From Thamnaconus septentrionalis (Eukaryota; Chordata; Actinopteri; Tetraodontiformes; Monacanthidae), in NCBI GenBank assembly GCA_009823395.1, contig CM020511.1, positions 15,966,001 to 16,030,000 of the forward strand: a stretch of 64,000 bases of DNA, in the 5' to 3' direction. Below are positions 41,172 to 54,149 of the stretch, one piece after another. The position numbers were made by a program, and so were the translations under genes. The stretch's first letter is position 1; each line of letters opens with the position of its first letter. The notes under the pieces were generated by a model. The model searched no databases, was not told where the DNA came from, and saw only the letters and a program-made list of their open reading frames with translations.

Positions 41172-41383
41172 CAAGCTCTTAAGGGTGTGTTTGTTCGTTG
41201 TTTGTAGATCATTCGTCTGCAAGAGTGCCTTCAGCGCTCCGACTTTCACTACCCACCATGCTGCTCTGGTGCGGTCTGCCTGAAGTAGAATAAGATGATA
41301 AATGAATATGACTGGAACCTTTAAGAGCTCAAAATGTCATAAACACAATTCTGTGCATCGGGTGAATATTATGACAGCACAAT

Positions 41384-41980
41384 GGCCCAGTCCCATTTCT
41401 CATCTGTGACCCTGCCCTTTGGCCCTTGGCCCTTGGAATTGAGTCACAAAGGGGTAGTCGTGTTTCCTAACCCTATGAAATGGTTGTCCTGTCAGGAACA
41501 CATCACATCACCAGCAGCTGGAACTGAATCCTCTTTATGCCTGGCCAACATGCCATTCACAGCTGTCATCTATAGGTAAAAAACATGAAGTATACGAATA
41601 AGTGGGAATGCCCTGCACAGATTGGCGATTAAGATGTAACTTTAAGGTTAGATAATGTTAATAGAACTGGACCATAAATTAACTGAAACAACATTAGATA
41701 ATAATAATGAGATGAGAATACAAATATTGTCATTTTAAAACGTATGTTAAAGGAAATATACTTACCTTTGTGAGTGTTGATTGCAGTAGACACAGACCCC
41801 CAGTTTGTCCCTCAGCTTTGAAAGGTGCTGTTGCTGGAGAATCTTAGCGTGCTCCGAACACTTCACCTTACCTCTGTCTCGACAAGAGCCAGGGCGCCCT
41901 GCACCTAAAAATCTGAATGCAAAAAAGGGTTGAGCGGGAGGGTTAAGTGGTTGGTGCAAAGGGCGAAATGGGACTGAGCC
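41384..41980. mobile_element. Inverted-repeat DNA transposon remnant
   Basis: Left end GGCCCAGTCCCATTTC and inverted right end GGCTCAGTCCCATTTC, about 600 bp apart, then CCTTTG-rich subterminal sequence on both sides. Inside, on the minus strand, an exon-like segment 41912-41766 has a good acceptor (TTTTTTGCATTCAG) and a canonical donor (AAAG then GTAAGT) and encodes a short Cys/His-bearing peptide (VKCSEH, CVYCNQH). No transposase is recognised. Confidence 0.5.
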
Positions 41981-42539
41981 AAAATCTCAGTCTTAAACGT
42001 GTTCCACTGCCCCACTGCATTATTCAACTGTTTTCCTAGAAGGTCAAATGCATCATTTATTGTGTCTTCACTCCACTGCAGACCTCTTTTGGGAAACCAG
42101 TGTTTAAAGCACGCATCATGTAAAATGTATTTGTGAACTTGTGATTCCACTCCTTGAACAATACTGCAGTTTGAATAATAATTTTTATTGATGATGCAAT
42201 TAGCTGATATTCTTTGCCTTTTTTGTTAAATAGATCTTAGGTCACGGTCTTGAATACTGTGTCTAATGGGCATTTCAGAAACCTCAGCCTAATATGAAAA
42301 TGCAGCACTTGCAGACAGTAACTGTTGCAACATAACAAAATTAAAAATTAAGACGTGCTCGTGTAACTGTGCAGCTTCACTCATTCACATTTGTGTAAAT
42401 TTGATTTAATCTGATGTTTTTTTCAGTAGAATCAAATTTAAAGATGTCCTCTCCACATTATTAACATTGAATTAATCCCATGGAAAAATCAGTAGGCAAC
42501 ATTTCATCACTCTCACCTTTCTTAACTTGGCTCTGAAAC
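41981..42539. other. Intergenic, no gene seen
   Basis: AT-rich. A minus-strand open frame at 41905-42150 with FKHWFPKRGLQWSEDTIND may be a worn transposon protein but was not recognised. Confidence 0.35.
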
Positions 42540-43200
42540 GAGTGGGATCAGCCACCATATGATTGTGTGCGTTTGAGCATCAGTTGAACCAATTAACAAA
42601 CTCCTGATTAGGCTGTCTGCTGAGTGATCATACCCTAAAGTTTACCAAGCATTAACATACTAAACAGCCAGACTTAATATATGCAGATGAGGTCATTAAT
42701 ATGCGTGTGGTAGTTGCGTGCTCAAATTAAGCGCTTGTTGGGAGCGCTGTTGTCGTGTTTGCAAGCATGAGCCCTGTGACAACATATTAGCAAAGTAATG
42801 GTCAGCTGTAAAATGTAATTTGGTTCATATTTGGCTGTAAGATTCAGCAGGTTGCAGGAGGATGCGACACTGTGGAATTTCCCTTTATTAAAATAGCAAA
42901 CGGGGCCTACGGGTTTAATAATAAAGAGCCCAGAAATCTAATATTCATACACAATCTCGCACATACACATGCGTTCTGTAATCATACCAAGTGGTAGGAG
43001 GAGGAAAAAAAAGTAAGATGAGCATCCAGCAGCTGCTGAATTAATAATGACAGAAGTTGCAGATTGGCTGTTGTTGACTGTCATGTTTTTGTCCTAAAGT
43101 GCTGCATGAATTATTTATGGGGCAGCCTGTATAATGACATGTTGATGGGATAGGACTGGACCAAGAGAAGTCGAGCTCTTGCTGTTCCCTGGAAATGATT
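42540..43200. promoter_or_regulatory. Candidate conserved non-coding element
   Basis: Long repeat-free block with many ATTA/TAAT cores: CCAATTAACAAACTCC, GAGGTCATTAATATGCG, CAAATTAAGCGCTTG, GGTTTAATAATAAAGAGC, GCTGAATTAATAATGAC. No open frame of note. This is one of the clearest enhancer-like stretches in the distal region. Confidence 0.45.
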
Positions 43201-44129
43201 ATTCAATTGCTTGGCCCGTAATCACTTTGGACGGACTTTGAACCCCCTCAGACAGATGCAGCTATATAGACAGGTCGACACCACTGACGAGGGAGGGCCG
43301 GCTGTGTATTTGGTTTGTGAGGGTCATTTCCTGCTAATGTTTAAAGGTTATTTGATCCATTTTCTGATATATATTTTTTTTATCCAGCTCTCTAGTGAAG
43401 GGTCTCCCGCATGTCATCATGAAAATTCTTTGTAGGTCCTTAGAAAACAATAGTTGTTGTTGACAGCTTCCTGCAAAAACGCTCTTCATGCTTCTGCCAA
43501 ATGTGATGCTTTGTTGCACTGTGCACGTTTGAACTGGTATTAAAAAAAATGGTTTTGTCATTAAAACCGGTAGAATTGTTGGTGCGTTTTGTGACAAATA
43601 AAAGGAAGGGATGATTTTCAGAACAGTGTTTTAGGACATGCTTTCTGAAAAAATTAAGCAGGAGAAATAACGAAATAAAAAATTGAGATTCATTTCTTCC
43701 ATTTGTCAGGAGCTTGCTGACAGGATGGAGACTCTGACTGTTAGGAAACATTGGTTGTGAAATGTTTACGCCACAGAGAACCTTTAACATAATATGTAGA
43801 CTGATGAAAGTGGGAATAGACACAGATTCATGCTGTTGCTTTTTGGTTCAGAAGAGGGTGCTGTTTCTTTTTCAGTCCACACAGCCCCTTTCACATGGTT
43901 AGTGCAGCACATGTAGTATACAAGAGGCGTCAAAGACTTTCAGTGGCTTATTGCGTATTCCAGTGAAGAACAGTGCTTTGGTGTAGAGCTGCGCTTCAGT
44001 GTCTTGGGGCAAACACAGAGTACGGACGTGCAGTGGTGGAAAAAACGTTTTGGACACACTAAGAATTTGTGATATATTGCATGAAGACTCACTATACCTT
44101 CAGCCTCCAAGTGCAGTTTTTTAGTACGT
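43201..44129. other. Intergenic, no gene seen
   Basis: AT-rich sequence without a supported exon. The phrase GTGCAGTGGTGGAAAAAA at about 44028-44045 is a common repeat-associated phrase in fish. Confidence 0.4.
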
Positions 44130-44545
44130 TCTGTAGTGTCTGAAGCTTTGGCCCTACTCCTGCAGGCTTCTTGCCTGATAAGACGAACAGACCCCTCGTT
44201 AGCGCAGCACCTGCATTAGGTTACTTCCCTTGGAAGGCTTCATCTCAACTCCCTAGGAAGACTGTGTAGATAACACACATTCCAACTCTGGCCAGTAACT
44301 TTCCCATCCTTTCGCCTTCTGTTTTACAATTTTATCTTAGTCCTCCTTATAGGGAAATGTGCATGATGACGAGATCTGTGTATAAGGAGGTGATGTTCTA
44401 ACTATTCTCTTAGAGATTGTGAGAGCTTCAGCGCATCTGGACACACAACCTCCTCAGGCGCCTGTTTGATACCTGACTTGTTTGTAATAAACCTGTTTTT
44501 ATACAGTCAAGTCGGTGTCTACGAGGATTCCTTCAACATCCACAC
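44130..44545 (+). mobile_element. Probable solo LTR
   Basis: About 410 bp that begins near TGTAGTGTCTGAAGC and ends near CCTTCAACA, with a TATA-like GTATAAGG at about 44381 and an AATAAA at about 44488 followed by CAGTCAAGTCGGTGTCTACG. This order (TG start, TATA, poly-A signal, CA end) is that of an LTR. No internal retroelement sequence and no second LTR were seen. Target duplications could not be confirmed. Confidence 0.4.
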
Positions 44546-45408
44546 TTCACTGCTGCAGCCTGACGAATTCACCATAGTTCACCCACAACATACATGCTCT
44601 TACAAATAATGCACACAACCAGGAAGTGAAGGAAGTGGGCCAGACCCACTTCCTGTTTAATGATAAAAAAAACAAACAAAAAAAAAAAATAAAATAAAAA
44701 GGTACATTTGTGTCACTGATGCAGCCACATAAACAAAAATTGTAATTGTGTTAAATTCTGAAATTTTTTATGGAGAACAGTGTAATCCCATCATCGGTAA
44801 TCAACGTTGACACAAGGATATATGTTGGAAGTGTCACTGCACACTGAACCCCTCAGTCCCGTTCCCTTCCATCAAACAGCCCATCAACCACAAGTGCTGG
44901 CAAAAAGGTTGAACTCGGCGATGGCTGGCAGACATGCGGTTTATTGCGCTGCTGCCTCGCAATTTTTTTCCCCACCACATTGCTAAAAAAAAAAAAAAAA
45001 AAAACTTAGTTCAGTGAAAATTTCACCAATAATAATAATAAAAAAAGGGGGGCTATTCAGCTTTTCTTGCAGCAGATTGAAGTGCTCAGGTCGAGCTCGG
45101 CTATTGAGGAACAAAGAAAAACTAACAATGCACTCCAGTAGCCCAATGTCAGATGCTCAGCCCCTGACGGTTTTTTTTTTTTCTTTTTTACGAAGGAAGT
45201 TCACGAGACCTCTGCTGCGCCGAGTGCTCCTGGCAACCCACGGGGTGTTTTTTTCCCCCCTCTTTTTTTTTCTCTTTCTCTTCACGTTGCGCTTTGAAAT
45301 CGTTCTGAAGTGAAGCGCACTCGCTGATTCAGTGCAGACCCTGAAACTGTGCCGTGTAATCAGTAACTGGCCTTCTTCGTACGGCGCAGAGGTCTAGCGC
45401 ATCCAAGG

Positions 45409-45412
<4 letters not shown>
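44546..45412. other. Intergenic, no gene seen
   Basis: Contains poly-A runs at 44682-44700 and 44984-45004 and T-rich runs at 45172-45190 and 45248-45290. Nothing coding. Confidence 0.4.
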
Positions 45413-45439
<27 letters not shown>

Positions 45440-45440
45440 C
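45413..45440. repeat. (TG)n microsatellite
   Basis: About 27 bp TG run. Confidence 0.9.
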
Positions 45441-45889
45441 TGTGCTTGTGTGTGGATACGGCTGAGAGTTTCCCCGGCAGACACAGTGAGCAGCGCTGCA
45501 GCGAGGCGTCCAAGGCTGCTGCTTTTGTTTTCACTGAGCCAATTAGAGAGAGATAGCATCATCTATAAAGGGAGAACAATGGCCGCATAATATGCGTCTG
45601 CGAGCGCATGGAAAGTTTGTGTGTGCGTGTCTGTGCGATGGCGAGCCGTGGGTGTGTGTTTGTGTGTCTTTTTTGCCAGTGCTGCTCTACATGCACATGT
45701 GGAGAGTGTGTGTCCTGAATAGTAAACAGAGAGGGAGCGAGGGAGAGAGAGCGTCGAGAAAACCGGCTGCAAAGTATGACGGGCAGCCAAACGTCTTTAT
45801 CTGCTGTGATTCGCTGGCTTTGCACGCTCACACACACATGCACACACGCGCGTCTGCACGGACGGAGGCACACGTGAGGCGAATCACCT

Positions 45890-46570
45890 GAAAAGCGGAA
45901 TGTTAATGAGAGAGACTTCCTGATGCGCACGCGATGCCCGTAATTAAAAAGTGGCCGCCGCCGCTGCTGCTGCTGAGTGACAGCCTCGCTCCGCGCCAAC
46001 TTCCTGCGGAACTTTTTCCGGCAGGAAGCGCGCTGATGATTACGCATTTGTGCCCCAGCGCTCCATCTCTCCCAAGGACCTGGAGGTCATTAACCCCTAC
46101 CTGCTGCTGCTGCTGCTGCTGTTGTCAGAGCAGAGCAGAGTTTGATGACGCTTCGTTTCTGGCAAAAGGCGTGAAAACGGTGGTGGTGGGGGGTGGTGTC
46201 TGTGAGACCGTGTGTGTGTCTGTCTGTGTGTGTGTTTTAGCCGAGCTAGCTAGCACCCCTGGCTCGGCCAGCCGGCTCCACCATATGGCCACATTCATCA
46301 TCTATCTGGCTATTCATTAAGGCTGCCCTTCCTGGCTGCACAGGCGCTGCTGGGGGGCCTCAACCTCACCTCAGAAGTCCCGCGGACGGCCGGCTGCAGT
46401 CCGCTGTAATTTGTGGCGTGAAGCGCTGCAAAATAATTTGTGGCCAGCCACCAAAGAGGCAAAGAGTTTGTCGGAAAGCGGCCATTAAAAATGTGGCTCA
46501 AATGAAATTACGTATCATTTACACTTGCAATTATATTATTCCCAGATTGGCACTTAGCAGACAGGACGGT
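45890..46570. promoter_or_regulatory. Candidate conserved non-coding block
   Basis: GC-balanced region with GATGCCCGTAATTAAAAAGT, GCTATTCATTAAGGC, GTAATTTGTGGCG and AATAATTTGTGGC, and CTG-type triplet runs (45964-45974, 46103-46121). Open frames on both strands are low complexity. Enhancer-like by texture only. Confidence 0.3.
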
Positions 46571-48197
46571 TGATCACTGGATAAAGTCCAGCATTCACTC
46601 ACCCTGGATATAGTATTGCGAAGAGCTCATCGTCTTGTTCTGCTTTATGGGAGTGGTGTGATTGAAAACCTTAAAATGACACCGTGAAGTTTTTCTACAT
46701 TTTTAAAAATTTTGACATTGACAAAAATTTGACAATTTTTTCTATGATTGATTGGCTTCAGGGTGAGCCGCCCCCATACTTCATACAGTGCGCCTGACTG
46801 GCCATGTATAAGAATTTATACTGTACCTTTGGTTGACCTTGTCCAGGTCACCGTGCTAGTTACATGCTGAGTTGTAGGCAACTGAACTGACAAAGCCTTT
46901 TGGATGAAAGGTAAAATGTCCTCAAGCAACCAAGAAAGAAGTTCAGTCACCTGCAACAGTGGAAGGTGTCAGGGGAAGTTCTCCCTGCTAGTCACTCAAT
47001 CACTAAAATGACTGTGAAACTTTAGTTTCAAGGTAGAACAACTAGACTGTGTCCTAAAATCAATCCAAAACAACGACCAACACGATGCTGTGGTGTACTC
47101 TGAAACATGATGTCTAGCCTGTCATTTCAGTTTTTACTAATGGTTTCCTGTCCTCCACATTAGCCGTAACGTAGTGCTCTGTTTAATGTATCACTCTGGC
47201 TCCTCTGAGCTAATTGTGCTGCGGTAAAGTGATTACCTGAACACACTGAATTTGATTTTGGAGTGTGTCTGACTTCCAACCCAACGTGCAGTTACCTCTG
47301 ACAGAATGATATTTATAATGTTCTTTCTTTCTTTCTTTCTTTCTTTTTTTAAGAATTCGAAGGTCTAGAGTGGAGAATAAAACAGGGACACCTAATGTCA
47401 AAAAAATTGGTTAATCACAGAAATCCCCCCACCACTGGCATGGTGCTAAAACTGTCATTTTAGTGAATATAACAATTAGAATTAAACTGTAGAGATAAAC
47501 ATAATGTAAAATGTGGTGCCTTCTATGCATAGTAAGCGTAATTAAAGTACTACTACTAAAGTGAATGGTTGAGTGTTGACATCTCTTCATATCTCTCACT
47601 GGAATTATACCATAATAGATGACACAATTTGCTTTCTGTCAAAATAGGCTCACATGTCTATTTAGTGCCTGTGTTTTTTAAAATGGACAAAATTACTCTT
47701 TTATTTACACATTTACCTAAGATTCAGACAGTAAGCCTCAGTAATTTCACCAAATATAAAGTATAAGATTTATTTTTAATATTCACATATTTTAATATCC
47801 TATTTTGACACCTTTACTCGAGGAGTAACAATCTTCTCTTAATATAAACCGCAAGCTCCAGCAAAAATGCCTGTGGATATACGGGTATATAATCCATTTA
47901 CAGTAATTACTTTTAGAGCCAGAGGGTGGATACAGGCATTCTCCATTGCATCAAGTACTATTGTACTTTCTTGTACTTTTTTTCGCTCTCCCATCTACAG
48001 TGTTTCTACAGACTTTGCTACAGAGGAAGGCTCATTCAACTGCATGACTGTGTGACTTTTAATTGATTTCACCTTCCGTTGGCCTTCCAATGTCAGTCCA
48101 ATCCACAGCATAGTTACCAAAGTGCTGCGCAGAATTGGATGAATAAAAACCTGTAAGATAGACAGAACAAATGAAGACAACAAATCAACATTGCAAA
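46571..48197. other. Intergenic, no gene seen
   Basis: AT-rich DNA with a (TTTC)n run at 47322-47345. Short open frames only. Confidence 0.4.
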
Positions 48198-48258
48198 CAT
48201 CCATCCGTCTTCTATACCAGCTTCCTCCTGCACTCGGGGGCCTGCTGGAGACGATACA
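48198..48258 (-). mobile_element. L2-like LINE 3' fragment
   Basis: ACATCCATCCGTCTTCTATA followed by CCTGCACTCGGGGGCCTGC resembles the same 3' end as the longer copy at 50219-50590, here only about 60 bp. Confidence 0.45.
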
Positions 48259-50218
48259 TTGCAAACAGCGACGGTCAGTTTAAACAAAAAGAGACAGTGA
48301 GGCTAGGCTTCGCTAATGCTAAATCCTCTGTAATGGGGGCTGTTTTGATATGATGGAAGTGACTCATCTCACAAATCTGCGACTGGCGCTATGGAGGTTT
48401 ATCCCCCTTTTTAATGTATTTTCCTAGCAGTTCATGACTATTACCATCACTTGTGTGATTTTAAAATGTGTGACGTGACAGTGCGTGTTTTGGCTTGCCA
48501 CAGCGCTAGAAGAGCCCTACATCGGCGCAGTGCATCTTCACAGATGAACTCTCTGTTGTCATCTGGGGTGGTCGTGCACTTGGCCCGCCATCCCCGTTTT
48601 GATGCTCTCTGTTTTATCCCCTGTGAGCAGAGCCGCGGTGCAGGACTTTTCCACTTGGCTCTGGCCTGTGCCGGGCCTCTGTGGGGCCAGCTGCTCCCTC
48701 GCTGCGTCCCCGTGCAGCATCAAGAACATGAAAGAGCAGGCGCGACTTAAACTGCCCCCAGGAAAACACGCGCCGTTGTCGCGCCTGTCATTTTTTTTCT
48801 CCCCCCCTTTTAAGATGTTGCAAAAAAAACAAGTCAGTGCTGTTTTTCCTCTCCCAGTCTTTGTGCCGCGCTTGATTTTTCTCTCATCCTGCCTGTCCAT
48901 CTTCCTCTGTCTCCTCTTGACGGTTTGACAGTGTGACAGCGGTGGAGAAACGTCTCCCCGTCTTGTGGGGAAGGATGTCAGCAGGAGTGAGATGTCTGTC
49001 TTGGCGCCGCTGATTGCTCTGTGTGTGGGAGTGTGTGTGTGTGTGTCTGTGTGTGTGTTTGTGCGTGCTTGCGCGTGCGCTTGCATGAATGTGCTGCTCG
49101 TGCGAGTCCACGTTCGGTGTGGTTTAATGAATTGGGCTCCTGGCGGGGACTGTTATGTTGCTTTTGCGCATCTATGCATTGTCACTCTTGATTTGTTTAT
49201 TTATGCTGTGTGCCACTGTATTTGAATAGGAGGAGGTTTGTTATGCTCTTGATGACTGTTTAAAGCTGCCAGCTTCAGTTGTCTGCACTGATACACATGT
49301 CGAAATGACACATCGACAGTTTGGTTGAAAAATTCTGCTTTCGTCTAGACACCTAATCTATACACAAAGAGCACAGACCCAAGTACTTATTGACGTTTGT
49401 CATTTCTAATATACATTTTCACTTTCTTGCAGTCAGTGCACTAAACAATAATTTGAGCTTTGCACTTTGTGCCCTCAGAACTTTTACGTGTCTCGTTACC
49501 CCCTGCTGATCACTGACGTGCGTTTTACCACATTTAACGATTGGCAGAAATCACACGTGGGTTGCCAGGTTCTGAACGTAACGCAAATACTTCGGTGGAC
49601 ATTCGTTACAGGCTGACAGATTTGAAACATAAAAAGAAACTAATCTCGTCAGTTCCTCCATCGTGTAGAAAGTGGGATCAATAGGTTGGACATTCGATCA
49701 ATGTTGTTGAAATGTGCTGTGAGCCACTTTTTTCCAGCAGACAATAAACCCTGTTGGGAGTGTGTTCGCTTCTTTAAAAGGTTCATAGTCGTCACCTCAT
49801 CTTAATTTTGTAATCTAGTAGAGCAGGCTGACTTATATTATTATATAGAAACACACCCACACTTGCTCACAATATTTGGAAAACTACATGTTTATCCCTT
49901 TGTTTACAGCTGACCACAAAAACATTCAGTTTCCCCGTTCCTGATGAAACTGACACTTTGTTTTACCCTTCATGTGACTGGTTGAGGGGTTTTGGGGAGG
50001 TGGTCCTAGAGGTGGTCTCAGAGGCCAGAATGAGCCCTTATGCTGACCGACATGCCCTTTGTGACATCACAAATGACCAAACTCCAGAAGTGCATGCATC
50101 AGCACACATTCTCTGAAATGTGGAACAAGTTTGGATCATCTTTTCTCATTTCTGGGACGAGCTCACTGGCAGGATAATATTTGATTTGATGAGGATATTT
50201 TTACCAAAAAAGGAGCAA
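48259..50218. other. Intergenic, no gene seen
   Basis: Mixed unique sequence. TG/GTGTGC-rich stretch at 49020-49082. Open frames at 48451-48750 and 48559-49086 lack splice or domain support. Confidence 0.4.
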
Positions 50219-50590
50219 TGGTCCGTCCATCCGTCTGTCCGTCCGTCCGTCCGTCCATCCATCCATCCACCCATACATCCATCCATCCATCCATTTTCTC
50301 TCAGCGCTTCTCCTGCAGTCAGGATGATGGCGTTGCAGGAGCCTGTCCCAGCTGTCTTAGAGTCTTAGGGTGAAGGCAGGGTTGCACCCTGGACGTGGTA
50401 CCAGTTTATCTTAGGGCTGACACAGACGGAGAAAACAACCTTTCACTCTCACGCTCGCAGCTGTAGCCAATTCAGAGTTCCCAATTAGGCTGTTCATGTT
50501 GTTCATGTTCATGTCTATGGACTGTGTGAGGAAGCCGGAGAACCTGGAGAGAACACACACCAACACAGGGAGAACATGGAAACTCCATAA
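50219..50590 (-). mobile_element. L2-like LINE 3' end with (ATCC)n tail
   Basis: A run of CCATCCATCC/CCGTCCGTCC units (50219-50295) is followed by a body with CCTGTCCCAGCTGTC, GGGTTGCACCCTGGACG, AGCCAATTCAGAGTTCCC, GGAAGCCGGAGAACCTGGAG and GGGAGAACATGGAAACTCC. These are the diagnostic phrases of a very common fish LINE 3' region. The tail on the left puts the element on the minus strand. It is 5'-truncated and non-coding. Confidence 0.8.
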
Positions 50591-53500
50591 TCAAATCCCT
50601 GTTTCATTAGTCATTTAACTGCTCTCTGGCTGTGTGTGCGGTGGTCAGCACATTTTTCACAGGCTGCTTTGTCATACAGTCGTCATAGGCCATTTCAATG
50701 AGTGAGTCAAGTGAACAAGTGGTTGTGTTTATAATTGTCTGCAATGTAAGAGATTTATGGCACAACCTTGCACTCAGCGCTTTCCATTTTATGCCGAAAA
50801 AAAGCCAAGATAAATGTTCGCGAACCACTTTAATACATAGTTTTTTTTTTCCTTTTTCAATTAATATCGGTCAAGTGCAGTCAGGCAGATAACCTTATAT
50901 TTATTCATACTTTGCTCTCATGAAGACATAATAATGATAATAAAAAAAACGAAAACGTCCAGTCAGATTCCAGAGTGCAAAGCCACAGCAGCTAAAATGC
51001 TGCGAGAACATTTGCCAAGAAATGATGGAGTTTCTCTTCAAACTGCTGGATATTTTTCCACTGTGCTGTGCTCTCTACACCTACATAGCGGGTCGGCTCG
51101 GCTCCACTGAAACGTTGCCTGGAGACCTTTGGTCGGGCAGTTGAAGCAGTGCCGCTACAATAAAAATACGGGTGGAGAGTCGTGCCTGGGCACATGAGAC
51201 CGGTGCAGATGAGAGGACACGTGGACACGGAAATGTAAAAACCACGGGCTCGCTTTGCTACTAATGACAGACTTGATCACATTTAAGCTTTGAAGACAGA
51301 GCAGATGCTCTTTATACTGCCGGGAGGGGAAGTCCTCTTCTAATTACGAGAATTATAAATGAATAATATTTTATTTGTTGGCGGTTGCCTGTGAAGAAAG
51401 TTTCAAATGTGCTGGAATCTGTCTGATCCTTGTGTCAAAGGAACTTTTCCCCAGCCAGTGTTCTCATGCTCCTCTTAAACTCCTTTCTCATGCCACAGCC
51501 CCCCCCCACCCTTTCCCCTTTTTTACCATTCGAATGAAACATTTTGCAATGCACTCTTTTTAAAATGTAGAACAAAAACTGCGGTTCAGACATTTTATGT
51601 TCCCAACCAAACGGTTGGGAGTCAGCGTACGTGTATTTAAGAGACATATTCCTTGTGTGCGTACCAAATTCCTCACGCTAACCCATAAATCTACATACAG
51701 GAGTATATTCTTTCGCCGGTTCTGTGTCACTTAATGCCTCGGGCGCGTAGCACATTTTCTATATGAGCCCTAATCAAAGCCAGCTTCACTCATCCTTGCC
51801 GGCACCCACGCACCGAGGCTGCGAACTGGAGTATGATATTATTTTCCAGGCTGAGCTAATCGTCTCTGGGGCCTCGGCTCTTTCTATCTGGTTGCAGTTG
51901 GACTTTGCTTTGTTACACGATGCAGCCGCCGGTTCCCCGGGATGGCTCTAATGAAGAGTTATGAGAGGCTGGATGCCTCTCGGCTGCGCGGGGAGGGTTG
52001 GGAGAGCGGATGCGGGAAGTCGGGAGTGAAAAGTAAAGTCGAAAAAGGTTGAAGAGTGAAGTGTGAGAGGGGAGGCGGGGGGGGCAACAGGCAGTCGGGT
52101 TGGAAGATGAATGAAACAGAAAGACCCTGGAACTGCTGGACAGCCCGGCAGGCAAACGCTACTACCCTGATATTAATGACCTTGGACATAGTTGAACGTC
52201 ATGAGACATAATAGGATGTGCCTGATCCATAAAGAGTTGTGTAAACTGCTATATAATCTTACAAAAATGTTGACGTTTTTTTCCTTTCCAAGTTTGTGCT
52301 AAGATTTCATGACTGGGAGTGTCACTCAGCTGACTCCTAAAGCAACACTTGAAAACTGAGTAACTGAGCCAAAAAGAAGATGATGTGACTTTTAATTTGT
52401 AATCGATGGCTGATGCTGAAGTTTTTGTCCTGGGTGCTGCGGCAAGGGCATTTCCACATTTACAGAACAGCGATGAAGTTCTTCCTCAGTGGGAAAGATG
52501 CTTTTGCTTCATTACCAATTGCCTGCGGCAAGAGTTTCGCTATAAACAGCAGTTGTTGAGTACAGAGTTGTCACAAACTGGCGCAATTGGCAAAGATCAA
52601 GAGATTTGTTGACTTGAAAGGTACATACAGAAGATGCATCCAAACACCCTCCTAGTTCATGTTTGATAGAGCCTCCCCAGTCGGAATGTTTGATATGGGT
52701 TCATTTTGCTAACGTGCATTCCTCTTCTCCTTGAGTGTGCCACCATGAACTATCATCGTTTTGTACAAGTGTCGTGTTTTCTCTACTTCAAGGCCGGCCC
52801 GTGTTCTTAAATTCTGTCCCTCTCAGTCTGATATGCCTGTGCAGCAATAAGACCTCTGAGTATTTTTCCTGCTCGCTCTCTCGGCTTTTTCTGTGGGAGG
52901 CAGGTACGGCTGTCTTGTATTTTTTTTCTCCCCCTGACCCAATGTTTGTTTCTCTGCAAAACACTTGAGGGACTAAAAAAAGCAAATCTCAGGATTTTAT
53001 TCAGCATCTGTAAGATTTTTTAAACCATTCGAGGTGCAGCATGTTCCCGCGTATTAAAGCTGTGTCAATTATCCCCAGGTTGTGGTCTTTGTGCTGAAGC
53101 TAAATCCTGCAAATGAGCATATAAATACCAGTGGATGTCACTGCAGTTTTATTTCTTTTTTTTGGGGGGGGGGGCGGCGGTGGCGGAAGTAGTGGCTGTG
53201 AAGCGGATTTTACTGCAGCAAGCCTTTAAATTTGTGACATTAAACTAGAGATTCTTTATGCGTACCTTGCTGAAGCGCCTGCACAGAGAGGATCTTTAGA
53301 TAAAATAATGTCGGGTCATTGAGAATCCTTTTTAGGAGTCATGCCGTAGCCGCTCGCAGACTTTCATAAAAGCATTTTTTAAGTTAATACATTGAAGCTT
53401 CCATACTGAGGGAAAGAAAAATCACTCCACCAGTTTTCTTTAACTAAAAGTGTATCCATCCTTTTACCGAACTTCCGTGCAATTAGAAAAGTCAATCCTT

Positions 53501-54149
53501 TCCTGCTGGTGCTAGATCCATTTTTCAAAACACTTGTGATGAACCACGAGGCACAGGAAATCATGTATTTGTGATGTCACCAAGGGCTCAGATATCTTGG
53601 CCAATCACAAGACAACTAAGAGAGCCGCCCCACCCGGGTGTTTTTTTTCCCCTGCCTTCTGATACCACCTTGCTGCCACCAACATCAGTCTTAACATTCA
53701 GCTTACATTTTCTTGTAATTTTTCAAGGGAGGCTATAAACCAAAGGCTAAATTTGCTGTTCTCTATATTTATGCATATGCATCTGTTTTTTGGTGAGGGA
53801 TAAAAAAAAAACAAAACACAGCAGTCTACCTCATTGGAATCTAGGTTGAAAAATGATAGTGGATATATAATGAGATGAAACAACTATGTGACTGAGCTCT
53901 CCAGTAGAAACAAATCCATTGGAAGCAGCAAAAAATAAAAAAAAGGAAAACAAAGAAAATAGCCCCAAGGTTCCGGCATGTTCTTGTGGGTTTTGGATGA
54001 CGATGAAAAGGGAGCCACCGGCCGAACGGGATCCTTCTCGCCCACATCAACAAAAGCCAGAGTGTCTCTCTCCCCAACCGTGTGCATGACAGGGCACAGC
54101 TCCTACCATTCTGATTCCAGAGGCCGCTGGCCGGGTCATGCCTTCTGAG
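50591..54149. other. Intergenic, no gene seen; scattered enhancer-like blocks
   Basis: No exon supported. More complex unique segments lie at 51000-51370 and 51760-52160. A G-run with GGCGG repeats is at 53162-53190. Small AT-rich stretches lie between. Open frames here have no recognisable product. Confidence 0.4.
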
